Part shown: positions 8,151 to 17,327 of the stretch, piece after piece
Layout: each line of letters starts with the position of its first letter
Numbering within the stretch: the first letter of the stretch is position 1
Made by a program: the position numbers and the translations under genes
From: Deltaproteobacteria bacterium
GTDB taxonomy: Bacteria > UBA10199 > JACPAL01 > JAHFST01
Length of the DNA stretch: 64,000 bases
Assembly (NCBI GenBank): GCA_023265625.1
Contig: JAHFST010000007.1
Location: forward strand, 1-64,000
Direction of reading: 5' to 3'
Notes under the pieces: generated by a model
What the model saw: only the letters and a program-made list of their open reading frames with translations
What the model was told of the DNA's origin: nothing
Databases searched by the model: none

Positions 8151-9077
8151 ATGCTTGGGGCATTCATCAAAAAACACCTTGTTTCCTCTCTGATCTTACT
8201 GACCATGGCCGGCCTTCTGCCAGCCTGTGGCGGCGGGGGTATCGGCAGTGGCCTCCCCATGATTCAACCTTTGGGGGGAGGGTCAAACAAGGGAGAGGGA
8301 TTTGTTGACCCCGAAGAAGAGAATCAATTTCGCCCCGCCTCACTTCCGCCGGTGGTGGATGATCCCACCTTGGTGGTCAGTGGTCACCTCTACCTCACGT
8401 CGCAAGGAGTTGCCCATGTGAGCGGACAGGTCACTTTCCTTTCTGGACAAGCAATCAGCCAAGGAACGGTCATTTATGTGCATACCGGACTGACCACAAC
8501 GGCAACAAAATTAGCGGCACTCGCCCTGAACAAACCCAAGGTAGAAGAAAAAGAGATCGGGATTGCGCCCATCGATTCCAACGGCGAATTTCAATTCGAC
8601 ACCACCGTGCCATTTGATTCGGGAGATATCCTCTATTTGGCCGCTACCTCGCAGGCCGCCGTAGCAGGCACCCCCATCAATTCTGTAGAGTCAGAAATTG
8701 TCTCGCTTTTCACGGTCGAAGCGGTGTTGGAATCCTCAGAAGAAGAGGAAGAAACCTCGGAAACCCCAGTGGAAACATTGGAAACCAACATTCCGAACGA
8801 ACTACCCGAACAACCAGTTGAAACACCCGCAGATACACCTCCAACCGAAACAGCTATGGAAGCGCCCCCCCAAGATGAAGCCCAACAACGGACCACATTG
8901 GAGACAACCCCACAAAATGAAGCCCCACAAGGCACAACTCGGGAACGATCTTCCGAAACAGTAGCCCCCGAAGTGACCCGCCGCATGAACACTGTGGATA
9001 TCGTGAATACCGCTGAGACCACGGAGAACACAGTCACCGAGCCTCAAATGCGCAGGCGAACACGCCTGACTCGTTAA
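8151..9077 (+). CDS. Secreted lipoprotein with FRPASLPPVVD motif and Glu/Thr/Pro-rich tail
   Basis: This is a 308-residue lipoprotein of unrecognised family. The signal peptide MLGAFIKKHLVSSLILLTMAG ends in lipobox LLPAC, followed by a Gly-rich stretch. FRPASLPPVVDDP around residue 62 matches the motif in the preceding FG-GAP lipoprotein. A compact beta-rich domain follows to about residue 185. From there to the end it is low complexity (ETPVETLET, PVETPADTPPTE) and finishes in a basic RRRTRLTR. The tail looks like an extended, disordered spacer or wall-contacting segment. Function is unknown. Confidence 0.8.
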   Translation: MLGAFIKKHLVSSLILLTMAGLLPACGGGGIGSGLPMIQPLGGGSNKGEGFVDPEEENQFRPASLPPVVDDPTLVVSGHLYLTSQGVAHVSGQVTFLSGQAISQGTVIYVHTGLTTTATKLAALALNKPKVEEKEIGIAPIDSNGEFQFDTTVPFDSGDILYLAATSQAAVAGTPINSVESEIVSLFTVEAVLESSEEEEETSETPVETLETNIPNELPEQPVETPADTPPTETAMEAPPQDEAQQRTTLETTPQNEAPQGTTRERSSETVAPEVTRRMNTVDIVNTAETTENTVTEPQMRRRTRLTR

Positions 9078-9105
9078 AAAAATAGTCTTTCTTTGTTTGT
9101 TTCGA

Positions 9106-9134
9106 TTGACAAAATCCCGTTAAAAGTGAGTTAA
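9106..9134 (+). promoter_or_regulatory. Possible sigma-70 promoter for the DHS-like gene
   Basis: TTGACA at 9106-9111 is followed 17 bases later by AGTTAA, a poor -10 match. The spacing is right and the site sits just upstream of the start codon at 9144. No Shine-Dalgarno sequence is clear before that start. Confidence 0.35.
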
Positions 9135-9143
9135 TGCGCCAGC

Positions 9144-10232
9144 ATGGCAAAAAATAAAAACGAGTTTTCCTTGACCTTGACCGATCCGGTCAAAAAACGC
9201 GAAAAACTGGAAACTCTCTCCCGGCAAGTCACGCCCGTTGATTTGGAAAAAACTCAAACGATTGCCGACCTGGTAGATTCCTTCAAAGGCATGTCCATTC
9301 AAGCGCGGCGCATCGGACAATGTGCCGATGTCTTCGAAAGCATGTTAACGGATCCGGATCGCCCCACCATCCTCCTGGGCATCGCGGGACCGTTGGTAGC
9401 CGCCGGTCTCCGAAAAACCATTCGAGATATGGTCGCGCTCAATATGGTGGATGTGATTGTCTCCACCGGGGCGATTTTATATCAAGATATTTACCAAGGC
9501 CGCGGGTTTCGCCACTTTCATGGTTCGCCCATGGCGGATGATAACAAGTTGCGGGATCTTTACATCGATCGAATCTACGACACGTATGTTGATGAGGAAA
9601 AATTTTGGGAGACCGATTGCTGGATTGGGAAATTTGCCGATACCCTCCCTGCCGGCATTTACTCCAGCCGAGCCTTCATGGACAAATTAGCGCTGCAGAT
9701 CAAAGATGAAAATTCCATTGTCGCGACCGCTGTCAAAAAAGGGGTCCCGATGTTTGTCCCCGCCATCAACGACTCCAGTATCGGGATTGGTCTCACCGAA
9801 CATTACCATCGCGCCACCCGTGAAAAACGGGAAAAAATGGCGATCAACTCCATTCGTGATAATTACGAATTGACCCAGATTGTCGTGAAGTCCAAAAAGA
9901 CCGCCGCCATTTACATCGCAGGGGGCGTGCCCAAAAATTATATCAACGACTCCGTCGTCATGGCCTACATCTTTGGTCAGGAGACCGGGGGTCATACCTA
10001 CGCCTTTCAGCTCACAACCGATGTCCCGCACTGGGGAGGGTTGTCAGGATCCACATTAGACGAAGCCACCTCGTGGGGAAAGATCAACAAAAAGGCCTCA
10101 AAGGCCATGGCCTTCGTCGAACCTTCCGTCTCGCTTCCCTTGTTGGTTGGGTCCATGATGCAAAAGGGGCTCTACAAAAATCGTAAGCCGCTCAATATTT
10201 CCTGGGATAATGATATTTTGACATCGTTGTAG
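9144..10232 (+). CDS. Deoxyhypusine synthase-like enzyme (probable homospermidine synthase type)
   Basis: The 362-residue protein belongs to the deoxyhypusine synthase family, which moves an aminobutyl group from spermidine using NAD. The active-site lysine region is retained in DEATSWGKINKKA, matching the eukaryotic VSWGKI segment. Other family stretches include AGPLVAAGLRKTI and IVSTGAILYQDIYQ. Bacteria lack eIF5A, so bacterial members are usually thought to make polyamines such as homospermidine. That role is inferred. The stop TAG (10230-10232) is part of a palindromic repeat. No polyamine genes are adjacent. Confidence 0.82.
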   Translation: MAKNKNEFSLTLTDPVKKREKLETLSRQVTPVDLEKTQTIADLVDSFKGMSIQARRIGQCADVFESMLTDPDRPTILLGIAGPLVAAGLRKTIRDMVALNMVDVIVSTGAILYQDIYQGRGFRHFHGSPMADDNKLRDLYIDRIYDTYVDEEKFWETDCWIGKFADTLPAGIYSSRAFMDKLALQIKDENSIVATAVKKGVPMFVPAINDSSIGIGLTEHYHRATREKREKMAINSIRDNYELTQIVVKSKKTAAIYIAGGVPKNYINDSVVMAYIFGQETGGHTYAFQLTTDVPHWGGLSGSTLDEATSWGKINKKASKAMAFVEPSVSLPLLVGSMMQKGLYKNRKPLNISWDNDILTSL

Positions 10233-10257
10233 GGGCGGATTGCAATACGCCCCTACA
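10228..10257. repeat. REP-like palindrome, copy 3 (stop of DHS-like gene)
   Basis: Arms TGTAGGGGCG and CGCCCCTACA surround GATTGCAATA, with a single mismatch from a perfect palindrome. The left foot supplies the stop codon of the DHS-like gene. Confidence 0.9.
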
Positions 10258-10367
10258 TATCCACAATCTGCCCAAAAAATAGGCTGTGATTAAAAAAACA
10301 GCGAGATCGATTTTTAAAATAAATTAATTCATCAATAATATCAGCACGTTAAAATAATGACGCATCT

Positions 10368-10383
10368 TGGCATGACCTTTGCT
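10368..10383 (+). promoter_or_regulatory. Sigma-54 (-24/-12) promoter for the porin gene
   Basis: TGGCATG-N4-TTGCT fits the RpoN consensus. GG at 10369-10370 and GC at 10381-10382 are separated by exactly ten bases. It lies about 80 bases upstream of the porin start. The glnA gene downstream makes nitrogen-responsive control plausible. The enhancer-binding activator is not in the window. Confidence 0.7.
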
Positions 10384-10465
10384 TACTCGGTCCCACAGGG
10401 GAGGTTCGCTTGGGGCGAACTGACCAAATTTTTGTAAAAATTCACTCATAAGGAGGAGTCATCAT

Positions 10466-11599
10466 ATGAATCACAAGAAACTATTTCTAGCGGGGGTTTT
10501 GTGCCTAACCTTGCTAGGCAGTGCCGTTGCACGGGCCGAAGAAGAATCGGGTAGCGCCGCATTTTGGGAAAAGACCAAGGTAACCGGTTCCATCGACGTC
10601 AACTATAACTACAACTTCAATCGTCCCGCCAATGCCGGGGGTGGAGCGGTCAATCAATATCGAGTATTTGACACCAACACCAATACCTTCAATGTGGGAT
10701 TGATGGAATTGGCCATCGAAAATACCCCCACGGATTGGGCAACCTTACGCACCGATCTCGACTTTGGGCATGATACGGTTTTTTATCACGCCGCCGGTCT
10801 CGGAACAACCGAGTTCTTTGACCTTCAACAAGCCTATGTCGCTTTGAAGGCCCCGATTGGGAGCGGTCTGACCTTCAAGATCGGTAAGTTCGTCACCATG
10901 CATGGTAACGAGGTTATTGAGGCAGCGGCCAATAGCAATATTTCCCGCGGTCTATTGTTCGATTATGCCATCCCCTTCACCCATACGGGGATCATGGGCA
11001 GCTACGCCTTTACCGATTGGCTGACCTTGGACCTGGGGGTTGTCAACGGCTGGAACAATGTTGTCGATAACAATAACGGCAAGAGCGTCCATGGTCAGTT
11101 CACGATTAAGCCATTGGAGAATCTAACATGGATACTCGGTGGTACGGTGGGTCCGGAAACAGCTGGCAGTGACGGCAAGGTTCGCGCCTTGATCGATACG
11201 ACCTTGAGCTATGCCCCGACCGATCAGTGGAATTTTGCCATCAATTATGACTGGGGTCGCGATAGTGGTTTAGTAGGTCATGCTGGTGCTGCCGATTGGC
11301 AGGGTCTTGCCGGTTATGTAAACTGGAAGCCATTCGATAAGTTTGGCTTATCCGCCCGTGGTGAATACTTCCGGGATGATGTTGGTTTTGCTGGACCAAC
11401 CAACATCGCTTTGCCTGCGGTTGCCTCAAAACACATCTATGAGGGAACTCTGACCACTCACTGGTATTTGGCCGACGGACTTGACCTGCGTTTTGAATTC
11501 CGCCACGACCAGGGCAACAAAGCCTCTTTCCTGAAGAACGGCGGGACGGCTAAGAAATACCAGGACACGCTCGCAAGTCAGTTAGTTTACTCGTTCTAA
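10466..11599 (+). CDS. Outer-membrane beta-barrel porin (BBP2/OmpL-like)
   Basis: This is a 377-residue outer-membrane porin. A Sec signal peptide (MNHKKLFLAGVLCLTLLGSAVARA) is followed by alternating amphipathic beta strands (VTGSIDVNYNYNF, LTFKIGKFVT, WNFAINYDWG, LDLRFEFRHD). The chain ends in SQLVYSF, the terminal-Phe signal for the BAM machinery. Architecture and length fit the BBP2-type outer-membrane barrel family. RBS AAGGAGG lies at 10451-10457. A sigma-54 promoter upstream and glnA downstream suggest a role in uptake of small nitrogenous solutes. The solute itself is unknown. Confidence 0.88.
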   Translation: MNHKKLFLAGVLCLTLLGSAVARAEEESGSAAFWEKTKVTGSIDVNYNYNFNRPANAGGGAVNQYRVFDTNTNTFNVGLMELAIENTPTDWATLRTDLDFGHDTVFYHAAGLGTTEFFDLQQAYVALKAPIGSGLTFKIGKFVTMHGNEVIEAAANSNISRGLLFDYAIPFTHTGIMGSYAFTDWLTLDLGVVNGWNNVVDNNNGKSVHGQFTIKPLENLTWILGGTVGPETAGSDGKVRALIDTTLSYAPTDQWNFAINYDWGRDSGLVGHAGAADWQGLAGYVNWKPFDKFGLSARGEYFRDDVGFAGPTNIALPAVASKHIYEGTLTTHWYLADGLDLRFEFRHDQGNKASFLKNGGTAKKYQDTLASQLVYSF

Positions 11600-11617
11600 C
11601 GATAAACCTATTCGATC

Positions 11618-11667
11618 GGGGTTGTTTCCGGCTGTGCAGTGAGTACGAGTTAGTCGGAAACAACCCC
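11618..11667 (+). terminator. Hairpin after the porin gene
   Basis: Arms GGGGTTGTTTCCG (11618-11630) and CGGAAACAACCCC (11655-11667) are perfect complements around a 24-base loop. No strong T tract follows, so this may be a partial terminator or attenuator that leaves some read-through into glnA. Confidence 0.6.
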
Positions 11668-11797
11668 GCTCTCCTTGCCTCCGCAATCGACGCAATTTAC
11701 CCTAGACAAGGCCGGGCAGCGGGTGCTACGTGAGTCGCCGGATCAGTACCCGATTGGATGGTAATTGACTAAGAAAACCAATAAAAGGAGAGCTGTT

Positions 11798-13222
11798 ATG
11801 ACACCCAAGGAAGTATTGGCATTCGCCAAAGAGAAAAAAGCCAAGATGTTGGACCTCAAGTTCATTGACTTTCCAGGAGTTTGGCAACATTTTTCCGTGC
11901 CGATCTCCCAACTCGCCGAGGGCAATTTTGAAGATGGTTACGGATTTGACGGATCTTCCATCCGTGGCTGGCAACCCATCAATGCCTCTGACATGTTAGT
12001 GGTTCCGGATCCTAAGACTGCCGTCATTGATCCCATCTGCAAAGAAACCACCTTGTCGATGATCTGCAACATCGTTGATCCGCTTACCAAAGAATCCTAT
12101 AGCCGTGATCCGCGCTACATCGCCCGCAAGGCCGAGGCGTATGTGAAGTCGACCGGCATCGGAGACAACATCTACTTTGGACCTGAGGCCGAATTTTTTG
12201 TCTTTGACTCGGTTCGTTATGACCAAACCTCCAACAGCGGTTTTTACCATGTTGATTCCGTGGAAGGACGTTGGAATAGCGGCCAGGAAAGACTCGTCAC
12301 AGGCCAGGTCAATTTGGGCTACCAGACCCGTCACAAAGAGGGTTATTTCCCCGTCGCCCCGACCGACACCTTGCAAGACCTCCGGACGGAGATGTGTCTG
12401 GAGTTGCAAAATTTAGGCATTGAGGTGGAGGCCCAGCATCACGAGGTCGCCACGGCCGGTCAATGTGAAATTGACATGCGTTTCGACTCCCTGACCAACA
12501 TGGCCGACAAGCTCATGTGGTTCAAATACATCTTGAAGAATGTGGCCCGACGCAATGGCAAGACGGTTACCTTCATGCCCAAACCGTTATTTGGCGACAA
12601 TGGTTCCGGCATGCACTGTCATCAGTCCATCTGGAAGGGTGACAAGCCGTTGTTCTCCGGCGATAAGTACGGTGCCACTTCAGAAATGTGTCTGCACTAC
12701 ATCGGTGGTTTGTTGAAGCATGCGAAGGCCTTGGCTGCGCTTACCAACCCAACGACTAACTCTTATCGTCGTTTGGTCCCTGGTTTTGAGGCCCCGGTCA
12801 ATTTGGCCTACTCGGGACGAAACCGTTCCGCGGCCATCCGTATCCCGATGCTTTCCGCGTCACCGAAGGCCAAGCGTATCGAGGCCCGATTCCCAGATCC
12901 GTCTTGCAACGGCTACTTGGCCTTTGCGGCGATGGCGATGGCGGGACTTGACGGGATTCAAAATCGTATTGACCCAGGTCTGCCGCTGGAGAAGGACATT
13001 TATTCCCTCTCTCCTGAGGAATTGGCCAATGTCCCGAAAATGCCGGGGAGTCTGGATGAATCCCTCACGGCCCTGGAAAAAGACCATGCCTTCTTGCTGA
13101 AGGGGGATGTGTTCACACCGGACGTGATCGAGAAGTGGCTTGAGTACAAGATGGAGAATGAGGTCAACCCGATGCGGTTGCGTCCCGTTCCTCATGAGTT
13201 CTCGCTCTATTTCGACATCTAG
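11798..13222 (+). CDS. glnA: Glutamine synthetase type I
   Basis: This enzyme makes glutamine from glutamate, ammonia and ATP, the main ammonium-assimilation step. ATG 11798 with RBS AAAGGAG gives 474 residues. An upstream in-frame TTG at 11765 lacks support. Signatures are [33 protein letters not shown] and [17 protein letters not shown]402 in [11 protein letters not shown] sits where GSI-beta enzymes are adenylylated, so GlnE-type control is likely. The porin gene lies upstream with an imperfect hairpin between them. A strong terminator follows. Confidence 0.97.
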   Translation: MTPKEVLAFAKEKKAKMLDLKFIDFPGVWQHFSVPISQLAEGNFEDGYGFDGSSIRGWQPINASDMLVVPDPKTAVIDPICKETTLSMICNIVDPLTKESYSRDPRYIARKAEAYVKSTGIGDNIYFGPEAEFFVFDSVRYDQTSNSGFYHVDSVEGRWNSGQERLVTGQVNLGYQTRHKEGYFPVAPTDTLQDLRTEMCLELQNLGIEVEAQHHEVATAGQCEIDMRFDSLTNMADKLMWFKYILKNVARRNGKTVTFMPKPLFGDNGSGMHCHQSIWKGDKPLFSGDKYGATSEMCLHYIGGLLKHAKALAALTNPTTNSYRRLVPGFEAPVNLAYSGRNRSAAIRIPMLSASPKAKRIEARFPDPSCNGYLAFAAMAMAGLDGIQNRIDPGLPLEKDIYSLSPEELANVPKMPGSLDESLTALEKDHAFLLKGDVFTPDVIEKWLEYKMENEVNPMRLRPVPHEFSLYFDI

Positions 13223-13242
13223 ACAACTCTTGAGCAAAATAC

Positions 13243-13283
13243 AACAAGCCCACTCTCCTTTGGGGAGTGGGCTTGTTTACTTT
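13243..13283 (+). terminator. Rho-independent terminator of glnA
   Basis: AACAAGCCCACTCTCC pairs with GGGGAGTGGGCTTGTT around a four-base loop, and the T-rich run TTTACTTTCTTT follows. This is the clearest intrinsic terminator in the window. Confidence 0.93.
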
Positions 13284-13285
13284 CT

Positions 13286-13314
13286 TTGACATTTTTGCCA
13301 TTTTCCTTTAAAGT
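13286..13314 (+). promoter_or_regulatory. Sigma-70 promoter for the SurA/DsbA lipoprotein and serS
   Basis: TTGACA at 13286-13291, a 17-base spacer and TAAAGT at 13309-13314 lie immediately after the glnA terminator and 60 bases before the lipoprotein start. Confidence 0.6.
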
Positions 13315-13373
13315 CCGTCTTCGTCTTTTGAACAAGACCCCATTAATTGGTAACTTTTAAGGAGATAACATCC

Positions 13374-14399
13374 ATGAAAATGAAACTCAGCCTGTTGGCC
13401 CTGGCCCTGTTTGCCATTGGTTGTAATGAGAAAGCAAGTCCAAGTGCCAACCTACCAACACAACCAGCCAGTGCCAGCGCGCCCATTGCGTCGCTCAACG
13501 GTCAGCCCATCACGGATGAAGACGTGCGCAAGGTCGCCGGGGTTAAATTCGCCCAGGCCGAGATGGAACTTTTTGACATCCGCAAGGATGCCGTGGACCA
13601 AATCATTGCCGGCAAGCTTTTGGAAGAAGAAGCCAAAAAACAAAACACCACCAAGGATGCCCTGCTGAAGAAAGAGGTCTTCGATAAGGTCAATGTGGCG
13701 GATGGCGATGTAAAGAAATTTTTTGAAGAAAAGAAGGACCGATTTGGTGATAAAAAATTAGAGGACGTACAGGGTAATATCCGCGGCTTTTTATCCGGAG
13801 AACAAAACAAGAAGCTCATGGACTCTTACTTGAGTCAGCTCAAGAAGAAGAATGATGTGGCCTATCTGATCAAGGCCCCCACAATTGATGTCCCAGAGGG
13901 GGATGCCCCAGCCATGGGCCCAAAAGATGCCAAGGTCAGGCTGGTGGAATTCTCGGATTATCAGTGTCCCTTCTGCGGACGGGCCCGGGCCACCGTCAAC
14001 AAAATCAACGAAGAGTACAAAGGCAAGATTCGCTATGTCTTCCGCGATTTCCCCTTGTCTTTTCACAAAGATTCTCAGAAGGCTCATGAGGCATCCCACT
14101 GCGCCGAGGATCAGAACAAGTATTGGGAGATGAATAAAAAACTCTTCGAGAGTCAAAAGGACCTGCAGGTTGAGTCCCTCAAAAAATACGCCCAAGAGGT
14201 CAAACTGAACGGTAAGAAGTTTGATGAGTGCCTGGACAGTGGGAAGTATGCCGACCGTGTCAAGAGTGAGATCCAGGCCGGGAGCAGTTTAGGTGTTTCC
14301 GGAACGCCTGCCTATTTTATCAATGGTCGGATGGTCTCAGGGGCTCGGCCCTTCGAGGATTTCAAGGCCATCATCGACGAAGAGCTGAAAAAAGACTAG
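13374..14399 (+). CDS. Lipoprotein fusing a SurA-like chaperone region to a DsbA-type thioredoxin domain
   Basis: This is a periplasmic thiol-disulfide oxidoreductase anchored as a lipoprotein. ATG 13374 follows AAGGAGA and gives signal [17 protein letters not shown]. Residues about 30-160 ([24 protein letters not shown]) resemble the SurA_N or peptidyl-prolyl-isomerase-associated helical domain. The C-terminal half is a DsbA/thioredoxin_4 domain with C198-PF-C201 in [11 protein letters not shown] and the cis-Pro segment [12 protein letters not shown]. The fusion would bring a client-binding region next to the redox centre. The serS start lies four bases after its stop, so they probably share a transcript. 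Confidence 0.87.
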   Translation: MKMKLSLLALALFAIGCNEKASPSANLPTQPASASAPIASLNGQPITDEDVRKVAGVKFAQAEMELFDIRKDAVDQIIAGKLLEEEAKKQNTTKDALLKKEVFDKVNVADGDVKKFFEEKKDRFGDKKLEDVQGNIRGFLSGEQNKKLMDSYLSQLKKKNDVAYLIKAPTIDVPEGDAPAMGPKDAKVRLVEFSDYQCPFCGRARATVNKINEEYKGKIRYVFRDFPLSFHKDSQKAHEASHCAEDQNKYWEMNKKLFESQKDLQVESLKKYAQEVKLNGKKFDECLDSGKYADRVKSEIQAGSSLGVSGTPAYFINGRMVSGARPFEDFKAIIDEELKKD

Positions 14400-14403
14400 G
14401 GTC

Positions 14404-15669
14404 GTGCTTGATCTACGCGCTGTCTTAGAAGATCTCCCCGGTGTCCAGCGGGCCTTGGCCCAGCGTGCCGCTACGCTTGACTTCTCGGGGCTGGAAGCCC
14501 TGAATCAGGAACGAAAATCCCTGCAAAAAGAATACGACGCCCTTCGTTTCCAACAAAATCAAGTTTCTGGAGAAATCGCCAAGCTCAAGCAGGCCAAACA
14601 ATCGGCGGATCACCTACTCACTCAGATGCGCGGGGTGGCTGATCAGGTGCGTGTACTGGGAGAACGCATGACCGGGGTAGAAGCCCAGCTCCGCGAATGG
14701 TTGCTGCAAGTCCCCAATCTTCCTCATGCCTCCGTGCCAGCGGGTGTGGATACCTCCGCCAATCAAGTGGTGCGCTCATCCGGCACACCCCCGACTTTTT
14801 CATTTCCGGTGAAAGACCATTCGGAACTGGGGGAAAAACTGGGCATCTTGGATTTTGAGCGGGCCACCAAGATCACCGGTGCGCGCTTTACCCTTTACCG
14901 TGGAATCGGTGCCGCCTTGGAGCGGGCCTTGATCAATTTTATGCTGGATCTTCACACCAAGGAGCATGGTTATACGGAAGTGCTCCCGCCTTTTTTGGTG
15001 AACTCCGAAAGTTTGCAGGGAACGGGTCAATTGCCAAAATTCGAGGCCGATCTTTTCAGGACCACCACTGGATACTATCTCATCCCGACAGCCGAGGTGC
15101 CGGTCACGAATATTCATCGTGATGAAATCTTGCAAGATAAGGAGTTACCCATCTCCTATTGCGCCTACACCCCCTGCTTTCGCAGTGAAGCGGGCGCGGC
15201 CGGCAAGGATACGAAGGGGTTGATCCGGCAGCATCAATTTAACAAGATTGAGTTAGTCAAATTTACCCGACCGGAACAATCCTATGAGGCGCTCGAACAA
15301 CTCACCGCCAACGCGGAGCGGGTGCTCCAACGCCTGGGGCTCGCCTACCGAGTCATCGTACTGTGCGCCGGAGATATGGGTTTTTCTGCGGCCAAGACTT
15401 ACGACATTGAAGTTTGGTTTCCTTCCCAGCAGGGATATCGTGAGATTTCCTCTTGTTCCAATTTTGAGGATTTTCAGGCTCGGCGCGCCAATATCCGTTT
15501 CCGCCGCGGGCCTAAGGATAAACCTGAATTAGTGCATACCTTAAATGGATCTGGGCTAGCCGTGGGTCGCACTGTCGCGGCCATTCTGGAGAATTATCAG
15601 CAGGCCGATGGGACGGTCTTGATTCCGGAAGCCTTGCGGGGTTATTTGGGGGTTGAGAAGATTGGGTAA
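14404..15669 (+). CDS. serS: Seryl-tRNA synthetase
   Basis: SerRS charges tRNA-Ser and also serves selenocysteine synthesis where that exists. The 421-residue length is typical. An N-terminal coiled-coil tRNA-binding arm (about 25-105) is followed by the class II catalytic core, with motif 2 around [17 protein letters not shown] and motif 3 around [16 protein letters not shown]. It starts with GTG at 14404. A tRNA-Ser gene sits about 100 bases downstream. Its second half of residues ([13 protein letters not shown]) is strongly conserved family sequence. Confidence 0.97.
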   Translation: MLDLRAVLEDLPGVQRALAQRAATLDFSGLEALNQERKSLQKEYDALRFQQNQVSGEIAKLKQAKQSADHLLTQMRGVADQVRVLGERMTGVEAQLREWLLQVPNLPHASVPAGVDTSANQVVRSSGTPPTFSFPVKDHSELGEKLGILDFERATKITGARFTLYRGIGAALERALINFMLDLHTKEHGYTEVLPPFLVNSESLQGTGQLPKFEADLFRTTTGYYLIPTAEVPVTNIHRDEILQDKELPISYCAYTPCFRSEAGAAGKDTKGLIRQHQFNKIELVKFTRPEQSYEALEQLTANAERVLQRLGLAYRVIVLCAGDMGFSAAKTYDIEVWFPSQQGYREISSCSNFEDFQARRANIRFRRGPKDKPELVHTLNGSGLAVGRTVAAILENYQQADGTVLIPEALRGYLGVEKIG

Positions 15670-15674
15670 TAGAA

Positions 15675-15771
15675 TATACGAAGAACGTGATCGAAAAACG
15701 AAGAACGAAATTTGCGGCAACTCTCGTTCACGTTATTCGTTCTTCGGGGAAAATTTGCCGCCGCAAATTTT
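15675..15771. repeat. tRNA-adjacent compound inverted repeat, copy A
   Basis: Between serS and tRNA-Ser are nested inverted modules: CGAAGAACGA paired with TCGTTCTTCG, and AAATTTGCGGC paired with GCCGCAAATTT. The segment TCGTTCACGTTATTCGT is shared exactly with the element after tRNA-Leu (near 53490). No coding frame is supported. Confidence 0.6.
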
Positions 15772-15772
15772 C

Positions 15773-15859
15773 GGAGGGGTGGCCGAGTGGCTGAAGGCGC
15801 CAGTCTTGAAAACTGGAGTACCTGAAAGGGTACCGTGAGTTCGAATCTCACCCCCTCCG
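15773..15859 (+). tRNA. tRNA-Ser (TGA)
   Basis: The acceptor stem pairs GGAGGGG with CCCCTCC, and discriminator G is at 15859. The anticodon loop CTTGAAA gives TGA. The long variable arm (GTACCTGAAAGGGTAC) is typical of tRNA-Ser. The T arm has GTTCGAATC. No CCA is encoded. Confidence 0.96.
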
Positions 15860-15882
15860 CAATTTGTAATACTAAATTTTTA

Positions 15883-15911
15883 TTGTAATACTTAAATAAT
15901 TTTGTTATACT
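15883..15911 (+). promoter_or_regulatory. Sigma-70 promoter of vapBC
   Basis: TTGTAA at 15883-15888, a 17-base spacer and TATACT at 15906-15911 lie in a very AT-rich stretch 40 bases before the antitoxin start. Confidence 0.65.
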
Positions 15912-15950
15912 TATTTTTTATCGTATATACCTCTAAATTAAGGGTCTCCT

Positions 15951-16196
15951 ATGGAAACGGGAACTGTCACGATTAAGGGTCAGGTGGTCATTCCGGCCAA
16001 GATCCGGAAACGGCTTGGGATCAAAAAAGGCACGAAGGTTTGCTTTGTCGAAAGGCACGAAGAGGTGGTCATCCGTCCATTGACCAAGGATTATTTTGAA
16101 AAAATGGCGGGCCTCCTTACATCCGGTGGCAAGATGACAAAAAGCCTGCTCGAGGCCCGGAAGCAGGACCGGCTCCATGAGGAAAAGGCTGAATGA
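15951..16196 (+). CDS. vapB: AbrB/MazE-type antitoxin (VapB)
   Basis: This 81-residue protein has an N-terminal swapped-hairpin AbrB DNA-binding domain (VTIKGQVVIPAKIRKRLGIKKG) and a charged C-terminal tail (SLLEARKQDRLHEEKAE) that would wrap the toxin. It overlaps the toxin gene by four bases (ATGATG junction), the usual antitoxin-first order. Autoregulation through the AbrB domain at the promoter just upstream is expected from the family. Confidence 0.9.
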   Translation: METGTVTIKGQVVIPAKIRKRLGIKKGTKVCFVERHEEVVIRPLTKDYFEKMAGLLTSGGKMTKSLLEARKQDRLHEEKAE

Positions 16197-16591
16197 TGAC
16201 GCAGGTCCTTGATTCCCATGCCGTCTTTGTCTATTTGGAAAAAGAACCCGGATATGAAAAAGTAAGCGCCATCCTTGCCCGTTCCGCTGAGACGGGGAGG
16301 GATCTGCTCATGACAACCGTCAATTGGGGAGAAATTTACTACATCACCCGAAGGGAAAAGGGCGAAGAAACCGCTGAGGAGGTCATCAAGGTTCTCGACA
16401 GTTTTCCCATCGAGGTCGTGGAGGTAGACAAGGCCTTGGCCAAACAGGCCGGCGTTTATAAAGCCGCGAAAAAAATGTCTTATGCGGATTGCTTCGCCGC
16501 CGCCTTGGCAAAAATGAAAAAGGCCGAATTAATAACCGGGGACAAAGAATTTAAGGAAGTCGAAGGGGAGATCAAGATCCTCTGGATATAA
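16193..16591 (+). CDS. vapC: PIN-domain toxin (VapC)
   Basis: This is a predicted ribonuclease toxin of the VapC type, 132 residues. PIN acidic residues are visible: D7 in VLDSHAVF, Glu in VNWGEIYY, Asp in SYADCFAAALA and Asp in ITGDKEF. A second in-frame ATG at 16196 is an equally possible start. It converges with and overlaps the GNAT gene by 20 bases. VapC toxins usually cut tRNA or rRNA, but the target here is unknown. Confidence 0.92.
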   Translation: MMTQVLDSHAVFVYLEKEPGYEKVSAILARSAETGRDLLMTTVNWGEIYYITRREKGEETAEEVIKVLDSFPIEVVEVDKALAKQAGVYKAAKKMSYADCFAAALAKMKKAELITGDKEFKEVEGEIKILWI

Positions 16592-17234
16592 ACTCCCCGG
16601 CCTTTGACCTGCCTGCATCGCTCCTGAGATCCATTCGCAGTTCCAATTCATTTCCTATGACCCAATTTTTTTGAATCATTCCTCCCAGGTGGCCAAAGGC
16701 CTGCTGACTGTCTGGGGTCTCAAGAGTGATTACCAAGGAAGTCACATCCGCCAGGGCTAGGGCCAAATCAACCCTACGCCTGAGTATCTCTCCCCCAATC
16801 CCGCGTCGGCGCTGGGAGGGATCCACCCAGATGCGGCCTGAGACCTCGTAACTGGGCGTTGTCCCCTTGAAATAAATCGCATCAGTGGCCACCACCCGGC
16901 CCTCTTTATCGGCCAATTTAACCAAATACCCCGGCAAACCCCACCGCTCAGGACTCAGGGGACGCACCTCTTTGAGGGTCAGGCCACAACCCCAATTCCG
17001 ATGAATACTCTCAATGGTGCTGCGAAAGACCGGCGGAAGGGGATCCATGCCACGCCAGGCTCGGATATTGTCCTGCAAGGCCGCATTCACTTGTCTGGGC
17101 GTAGGAGGTGCCAGCAGGAATATGGCCACCTGTTGTGTCGTCCGATCAGCAAAGCTAATGGTGGAGCTCTTTACCTGCTCACCCAACGACTGAACTCGGC
17201 CTGCAGCCACTTGCCACAATGAATGAAGCCTCAT
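16572..17234 (-). CDS. GNAT-family N-acetyltransferase
   Basis: The 220-residue protein has a C-terminal GNAT domain: a beta strand VSGRIWVDPS leads into the acetyl-CoA pyrophosphate loop QRRRGIGGEIL. The N-terminal 70 residues are not recognised. The acceptor substrate cannot be inferred. It lies divergent to the transglutaminase-like gene and its 3' end overlaps vapC on the opposite strand. Confidence 0.75.
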   Translation of the reverse strand: MRLHSLWQVAAGRVQSLGEQVKSSTISFADRTTQQVAIFLLAPPTPRQVNAALQDNIRAWRGMDPLPPVFRSTIESIHRNWGCGLTLKEVRPLSPERWGLPGYLVKLADKEGRVVATDAIYFKGTTPSYEVSGRIWVDPSQRRRGIGGEILRRRVDLALALADVTSLVITLETPDSQQAFGHLGGMIQKNWVIGNELELRMDLRSDAGRSKAGEFISRGS

Positions 17235-17327
17235 GTCCCTGTTATCGGCAAACCATCAGTAAGGTTGCGGATTTTTATCGATTTGTTTGCGCAACTTTTT
17301 CAAAAATGAGTCGAAAAGAAAACACTT

